Assembly (NCBI GenBank): GCA_902362775.1
Contig: CABIXV010000002.1
Location: 389,362-453,361, forward strand
Source of the DNA: Clostridiales bacterium
GTDB lineage: Bacteria; Bacillota; Clostridia; Oscillospirales; Oscillospiraceae
Direction: 5' to 3'
DNA: 64,000 nt
The stretch's first letter is position 1, and each line of letters begins with the position of its first letter. Shown in pieces: positions 58,505 through 64,000 of the stretch. A program made the position numbers and the translations under genes. The notes under the pieces were generated by a model. That model ran no database searches. It had not been told where the DNA came from and saw only the letters and a program-made list of their open reading frames with translations.

Positions 58505-60019
58505 TCAGGTCACAATCAGGGTCTCCCCATCCATCTCTGCTGGCTTTTCCAGGCCCATGAGGTCCAGCATAGTGGGGGCGATATCGGCCAGCCGTCCATC
58601 CCGCAGCCGCACGTTGGCACCCACGATATAGAAGGGCACGGGGTTAGTGGTGTGGGCAGTGAAGGGCTCACCATCTGTATCTATCATCCGCTCCGCGTTT
58701 CCGTGGTCGGCGGTGATCAGGGAAATGCCCCCCATTTTAGAGGTGGCCTCCACCACCTTAGCCACACATTCATCCACCGTAGTCACCGCTTTGCAGGCGG
58801 CCTCATAAATCCCGGTGTGGCCCACCATGTCGCAGTTGGCGAAGTTGAGGATGATGACGTCATAGGCTCCGCTTAGGATTCGGCGCACCGCCTCCTCCAT
58901 CACCTCGTAGGCGGACATCTCCGGCTTCAGGTCATAGGTGGCTACCTTGGGAGAGGCGATGAGCACCCGGTCCTCCCCTGGGAATACCTGCTCCACACCT
59001 CCATTGAAGAAGAAGGTGACATGGGCGTACTTCTCCGTCTCCGCGATGCGCAGCTGGGTCAGTCCCAGCTTTGAGATATACTCTCCAAAAATATTCTCCA
59101 GCTTCTGGCGGGGATAGGCCACCGTGACATTGGGCATGGTGGCATCATACTCGGTGGTACAGACGAAGTGGACCGGTACAAAGCCGGTCGTACGCTGGAC
59201 ATCTGTAAAGTCCTCGTCCACCATAGTGCGGGTGATCTCCCTGGCCCGGTCAGGGCGGAAATTGAAAAAGATCACCGAATCATTGTCCTGGAACTGGGCC
59301 CCCTTGGCGCAAACCACGGGCTCCATGAACTCATCTGTGACGCCGGCGTCATAGGACTTTTGAACCGCAGCCGCGGGGTCGGGCTCATAGGGAGCCTGCC
59401 CGCAGACCATGGCGTCATAGGCCCGCTGGAGCCGATCCCATCGCTTATCCCGGTCCATGGCGTAGTACCGGCCCATCACCGTGGCGATCTGTCCCACGCC
59501 CAGCTGCTGGAGCTTGGCCTGGAGCTGCTCGACAAAGTGCTTGCCGGAGGTGGGAGGCACGTCCCGTCCGTCCAGAAAACAGTGGACATAAACCTTTTCA
59601 ATTCCCTGCTCCCTGGCCATCTGGAGCAGGGCAAAAAGATGGGTGATGTGGCTGTGGACACCGCCGTCAGACAGCAGGCCCATCAGGTGCAGGGCAGAAC
59701 CCCATTCCCGGCAGTTCTCCATCGCCTCTGTATAGGCGGTGTTTTTAAAAAATTCGCCGCTCTGAATATCACGGCTGATGTGGGGCAGGTCCTGGAATAC
59801 CACCCGGCCCGCGCCGATGTTGGTATGTCCCACCTCACTGTTGCCCATCTGCCCCTCAGGCAGACCTACATCCAGCCCGGAGGCAGACAGACGGCAGCCG
59901 GGGCACTCGGCAAAAATACGGTCCAGATTAGGGGTAGGGGCATTGGCTATGGCGTTGCCGGCGGACTGGGCCCCGGTACCAAAGCCATCCATAATGATAA
60001 GAGTCGTAGGTGTTTTCAT
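58505..60019 (-). CDS. gpmI: 2,3-Bisphosphoglycerate-independent phosphoglycerate mutase
   Basis: A 504-residue Mn-dependent enzyme of the alkaline phosphatase superfamily that interconverts 3- and 2-phosphoglycerate. The catalytic Ser is in GQMGNSEVGHTNIGAGR near residue 62. Metal ligands are in LIIMDGFG, CFLDGRDVPP, NFANCDMVGHTG and TADHGNAE. The length fits the family (about 510). AAAGGT precedes the ATG. It lies between tpiA and eno, and its tail is duplicated downstream. Confidence 0.96.
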   Translation of the reverse strand: MKTPTTLIIMDGFGTGAQSAGNAIANAPTPNLDRIFAECPGCRLSASGLDVGLPEGQMGNSEVGHTNIGAGRVVFQDLPHISRDIQSGEFFKNTAYTEAMENCREWGSALHLMGLLSDGGVHSHITHLFALLQMAREQGIEKVYVHCFLDGRDVPPTSGKHFVEQLQAKLQQLGVGQIATVMGRYYAMDRDKRWDRLQRAYDAMVCGQAPYEPDPAAAVQKSYDAGVTDEFMEPVVCAKGAQFQDNDSVIFFNFRPDRAREITRTMVDEDFTDVQRTTGFVPVHFVCTTEYDATMPNVTVAYPRQKLENIFGEYISKLGLTQLRIAETEKYAHVTFFFNGGVEQVFPGEDRVLIASPKVATYDLKPEMSAYEVMEEAVRRILSGAYDVIILNFANCDMVGHTGIYEAACKAVTTVDECVAKVVEATSKMGGISLITADHGNAERMIDTDGEPFTAHTTNPVPFYIVGANVRLRDGRLADIAPTMLDLMGLEKPAEMDGETLIVT

Positions 60020-60145
60020 AACAAACCTTTCTTTTCAGGGTACTCATGGTCACACCGCCTTTGGCGGCCTCCCATTCTGGGGCGGCTTTGCCGCCCGCCT
60101 TACACTCACGTTCACGCTGGTCCGGTATGGGCAGCGGCCGCAAGA

Positions 60146-60919
60146 TTACTCCTGATTCGCCGCGTTGATGATCTGCACGAAATCGGCGGGCTTCAGAGAG
60201 GCTCCACCGATCAGGCCGCCGTCCACGTCGGGCTGGGCCAGCAGCTCGGCGGCGTTCTTGGCGTTCATAGAGCCGCCGTACTGGATGGTGACGGACCGGG
60301 CCACATGGGCGCCATACAGCTTGCGGATGACGGCACGGATCGCCTGGCAGACCTCACCGGCCTGCTCGGCGGTAGCGGTCTTGCCAGTGCCGATGGCCCA
60401 CAGGGGCTCGTAGGCGATGACCACATGGCGCATCTTTTCAGCGGGCACATTGGCCAGAGCGCACTTGACCTGATAGGCGATCAGCTCCATGGTGACGCCC
60501 AGTTCCCGCTGCTCTAGGCTCTCGCCCACGCAGATGATTGGGGTAAGGCCGGCATTGATTGCGGCGTGGACCTTCTTGTTCACAGTAAAGTCAGTTTCGT
60601 TATAATACTGGCGGCGCTCGGAGTGGCCGATGATGACATACTTGGCGCCGGCCTCCTTAATCATCTCGGCGGTGATCTCTCCGGTATAGGCGCCGTGGTC
60701 CTCGTAATGGCAGGTCTCGGCGCCGATGGCGATATGGCAGTCTTTGAACAGACGGACAGCCGCCTGGATGTTGGTGGCGGGGACACAGAGCACCACGTTA
60801 CACCACTTGCCCTTGGGCATAATCGGCTTGATTTCCTCAGCAAATGCTTTGGTCTGGGAGAGGGTGTTGTTCATCTTCCAGTTGCCGGCGATGATAGTCT
60901 TACGATAACGACGATTCAT
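60146..60919 (-). CDS. tpiA: Triosephosphate isomerase
   Basis: A 257-residue TIM-barrel enzyme interconverting glyceraldehyde-3-phosphate and DHAP. The N-terminal IIAGNWKMN carries the catalytic Lys. IIGHSERR carries the His, and AYEPLWAIGTGKTA the Glu and loop 6. The phosphate site is GGLIGGASL. The start at 60919 follows ATAGGAG; a frame open 37 codons further upstream is rejected. The 224-bp gap before it may hold its own promoter. Confidence 0.97.
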   Translation of the reverse strand: MNRRYRKTIIAGNWKMNNTLSQTKAFAEEIKPIMPKGKWCNVVLCVPATNIQAAVRLFKDCHIAIGAETCHYEDHGAYTGEITAEMIKEAGAKYVIIGHSERRQYYNETDFTVNKKVHAAINAGLTPIICVGESLEQRELGVTMELIAYQVKCALANVPAEKMRHVVIAYEPLWAIGTGKTATAEQAGEVCQAIRAVIRKLYGAHVARSVTIQYGGSMNAKNAAELLAQPDVDGGLIGGASLKPADFVQIINAANQE

Positions 60920-61143
60920 GGTGATTACTCCTATCTTTTCCTTTTGTATATTTGTAATAGAGCAAAGCAACAGAGCGAGGAAAACAAAAGTACAGGCGTC
61001 TCCTGTGTCTCTCTGTTTTCCGCCGTTCACGCTCCTGACTTCGCTCTTTGTTCAGCGTCACCTGCGGGCAAGCCGCTTTGGAGGACTCCGCCTCCCTTTT
61101 TTATGACAGATCTCTCTGGTCTGTCGTGGGACGGGACAAAGCC

Positions 61144-62415
<1,272 letters not shown>

Positions 62416-62444
62416 CTCTTGGCTCCTTTCTTAAAACAAAAGGG

Positions 62445-62948
62445 TTATAGAACTTGGGATCTCCCTTTCTCCGCCATCTCGCCTTCGCCCGACAGCCCCG
62501 GAAAGTCGAGCTGCCGCAGCGCCTCATAGGTGAGGACGGCCACTGAATTGGCCAGATTCAGGCTTCTGGCGTCCGGCCGCATCGGGATGCGGATACACCG
62601 GTCCGGGTACTGCCGGCGAAATCCCTCCGGCAGCCCCGCAGTTTCCTTCCCAAAGAACAGCCAGCAATTATCTCGAAAGACTGCCTGGGTATAGTCCCGT
62701 GGCGCTTTCGTCGTGGCCAGCCACAAATCCGGGGCAGGATTGACTTCAAAGAAGTGGTCCAACCCCTCATAGACCTGAAGATCCACCATATTCCAGTAAT
62801 CCAGCCCGGCCCGACGCACGGCTTTTTCACTGATATCAAAACCCAGAGGCTTGATCAGATGGAGGCGGCTGCGGGTAGCGGCGCAGGTCCGTGCGATATT
62901 CCCGGTATTCTGCGGGATCTCTGGTTCTACCAGCACGATATTCAGCAC
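62445..62948 (-). CDS. trmL: tRNA (cytidine/uridine-34-2'-O)-methyltransferase TrmL
   Basis: A 167-residue SPOUT (trefoil-knot) methyltransferase that modifies the wobble nucleotide of some leucine tRNAs. The N-terminus NIVLVEPEIPQNTGNIARTC, the FFGKETAGLP motif and the knot RIPMRPDARSLNLANSVAV are diagnostic. The start is a GTG at 62948, 6 nt after a G-rich stretch; longer readings are rejected by family length. It heads the operon that continues into pgk. Confidence 0.93.
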   Translation of the reverse strand: MLNIVLVEPEIPQNTGNIARTCAATRSRLHLIKPLGFDISEKAVRRAGLDYWNMVDLQVYEGLDHFFEVNPAPDLWLATTKAPRDYTQAVFRDNCWLFFGKETAGLPEGFRRQYPDRCIRIPMRPDARSLNLANSVAVLTYEALRQLDFPGLSGEGEMAEKGRSQVL

Positions 62949-62978
62949 AGCAGGCCCCCCCTTGATTTCGCGGGTATC

Positions 62979-63007
62979 ATTGTATTCCATTTTATCGGGA
63001 ATTTCAA
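62979..63007 (-). promoter_or_regulatory. Sigma-A promoter of trmL-pgk
   Basis: TTGAAA (63002-63007), 17-bp spacer and TACAAT (62979-62984), about 31 bp before the GTG start. Confidence 0.75.
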
Positions 63008-63266
63008 CTGTAATTTGGTCGAAAAATTGCAAAAAATCAAAAAACAGGGCCATTTTTCATTCTGCCCCCAAAAAGCGGGGCTCCTATTTTTTTATTTCTT
63101 ATTAAACTATTCTTTTCCCGTCCTTGCTCTCATCTTAATGCCCGGTTTTTCTCTTTAATACAGTTCCTATCCTTCTTCTTCCAACCCCATACCCAGTTTT
63201 TTCCGCCGCTCACTTAAAAATTTTGGCTCTTTTTTGCTCCTCCTATTCCCCTTTCTTTCAAACTCG

Positions 63267-63275
63267 TGCTATAAT
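63267..63275 (+). promoter_or_regulatory. Extended -10 promoter of the MBL gene
   Basis: TGCTATAAT: a perfect TATAAT (63270-63275) with the TG extension. No good -35 is present, consistent with an extended -10 promoter. Confidence 0.6.
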
Positions 63276-63356
63276 GGTGCCAGGTCTAAAAGATATGGGC
63301 ATTTTCCACAAATCTATGCTTGCGGGAGCTCTGCTCCCCAAAAGGAGGCGGCATTT

Positions 63357-63974
63357 ATGAAGCTTATCTGGAACGGGCATTCCTGTTTCACCATTCAATC
63401 AGAGGATGGCACCCTGGTACTAGACCCCTATCAGGACGGGTCTGTGCCCGGTCTGAGCCCCCTGTCTCTGACGGCCGACCTGGTGCTGTGCAGCCATGAA
63501 CACCGGGACCACGGGGCCAGGGAGACGGTAGCGCTCACCGGCCACACCGCCGCTTTTCAAGTGGATCGGCTGGACGCCTTCCACGACGATTCCCAAGGCA
63601 GCCAGCGGGGGAAAAACACCATCCACATCCTCTCCTCCCAGGGACTGCGGGTGGCCCATCTAGGTGATTTGGGCTGCTTCCCCACTCCGGAGCAGATGGA
63701 CCGGCTGATGGGGCTGGACGCTCTACTCCTCCCTGTGGGGGGCTATTACACCATCGACGCCCAGCAGGCCCATGAACTGGTCCGCGCGTTGAGGCCCCGT
63801 GTGGTGGTGCCTATGCATTACCGCTCCGACTCCTTTGGCTTTGATGTCATCGCCCGGCTGGAGGATTTTCTGGCCCTGTGTGACCACGTGGTCCGCTATG
63901 ATGGCAACACCCTGGAGCTGACCTGTGACACCCCCGCCCAGACCGCTGTGCTGACCTATCAGGCGGGAAAATAG
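63357..63974 (+). CDS. MBL-fold metal-dependent hydrolase (UlaG-like)
   Basis: A 205-residue metallo-beta-lactamase-fold protein. It starts KLIWNGHSCFTIQSEDG, common in the UlaG/YtkL-like branch. The metal motif HEHRDH (SHEHRDHGA) lies near residue 47. Further ligands are probably in VAHLGDLG and VVPMHYRSD. Substrate unknown. The start at 63357 follows AAAAGGAGG; a frame open 41 codons further upstream is rejected. It is the last gene visible. Confidence 0.88.
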   Translation: MKLIWNGHSCFTIQSEDGTLVLDPYQDGSVPGLSPLSLTADLVLCSHEHRDHGARETVALTGHTAAFQVDRLDAFHDDSQGSQRGKNTIHILSSQGLRVAHLGDLGCFPTPEQMDRLMGLDALLLPVGGYYTIDAQQAHELVRALRPRVVVPMHYRSDSFGFDVIARLEDFLALCDHVVRYDGNTLELTCDTPAQTAVLTYQAGK

Positions 63975-64000
63975 ACCGGCTCCCATTCCCCGCATACCAT

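Larger units (their letters stand above)
62949..63356. other. Divergent intergenic region, trmL / MBL hydrolase
   Basis: 408 bp, AT-rich in the middle with long T and A tracts. It contains the promoters listed for both flanking genes and no supported ORF. Frames crossing it lack ribosome sites. Confidence 0.6.

Overview
The window is GC-rich (about 60 %) chromosomal DNA from an anaerobic, spore-forming Clostridia bacterium. It resembles gut Oscillospiraceae of the Flavonifractor / Lawsonibacter / Intestinimonas kind. This is inferred from gene content: spo0A and spoIVB, pyruvate:ferredoxin oxidoreductase, a cysteine-rich [FeFe] hydrogenase, a meso-DAP-type murE, and purine genes of the clostridial pattern (stand-alone AICAR formyltransferase plus PurO-like IMP cyclohydrolase). 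No phage, plasmid, CRISPR or transposase gene is visible.

Layout. 1-0.5 kb: hairpin-rich DNA and a tRNA-Leu(GAG). 0.5-7.5 kb: DUF3783 protein, O-acetylhomoserine sulfhydrylase, a two-component system with a GerMN lipoprotein, a ComEA-like protein, a D,D-carboxypeptidase and a TSCPD protein. 7.5-9.7 kb: spo0A and spoIVB. 9.9-12.8 kb: an ArsC/Spx-like protein, two small unknowns and uraA behind a leader-peptide attenuator. 13-15.9 kb: a diaminopimelate decarboxylase-like enzyme, then a small XRE regulator with lrgAB facing a small unknown gene across a palindromic operator. 15.9-29.4 kb: the dcw cell-division cluster, read leftward from mraZ to ftsZ. It lacks murB, murC, murD and murF. 29.6-38.2 kb: [FeFe] hydrogenase, family-4 uracil-DNA glycosylase, an ECF sigma/membrane-protein pair, an acyltransferase, a class IV aminotransferase with a PAP2 phosphatase, and a glycosyltransferase. 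38.2-47.8 kb: purine biosynthesis in three transcription segments. 48-56.6 kb: a lipoprotein, PFOR, a ComM-like ATPase, a VOC protein, thiI and a GNAT acetyltransferase. 56.6-62.9 kb: lower glycolysis (trmL-pgk-tpiA-gpmI-eno, read leftward). 63.4-64 kb: an MBL-fold hydrolase.

How genes work together. The purine genes span purE, purC, purF, purM, purN, purO, AICAR formyltransferase and purD. They are controlled at two RNA checkpoints: a leader-peptide/terminator before purE and a ZTP riboswitch with terminator before purO. uraA has the same leader-peptide/terminator layout as purE. pgk, tpiA, gpmI and eno supply pyruvate to PFOR, whose reduced ferredoxin could feed the hydrogenase.

Most notable observations. 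(1) eno and gpmI each have a second copy of their own 3' end just downstream. The copies differ only at synonymous sites, and the intervening DNA carries a 14-nt inverted copy of gene sequence and a matching 19-nt hairpin. This suggests an undescribed small element family that duplicates gene tails. (2) Two unlisted leader peptides lie upstream of uraA and purE. (3) A 47-residue single-span microprotein with an OadB-like GGxDGPT motif lies just after purC in the same frame, and an N-terminal membrane domain runs in frame into purC. (4) PurF lacks the residues of its glutaminase site. (5) Spo0A has Glu in place of its phosphoacceptor Asp.
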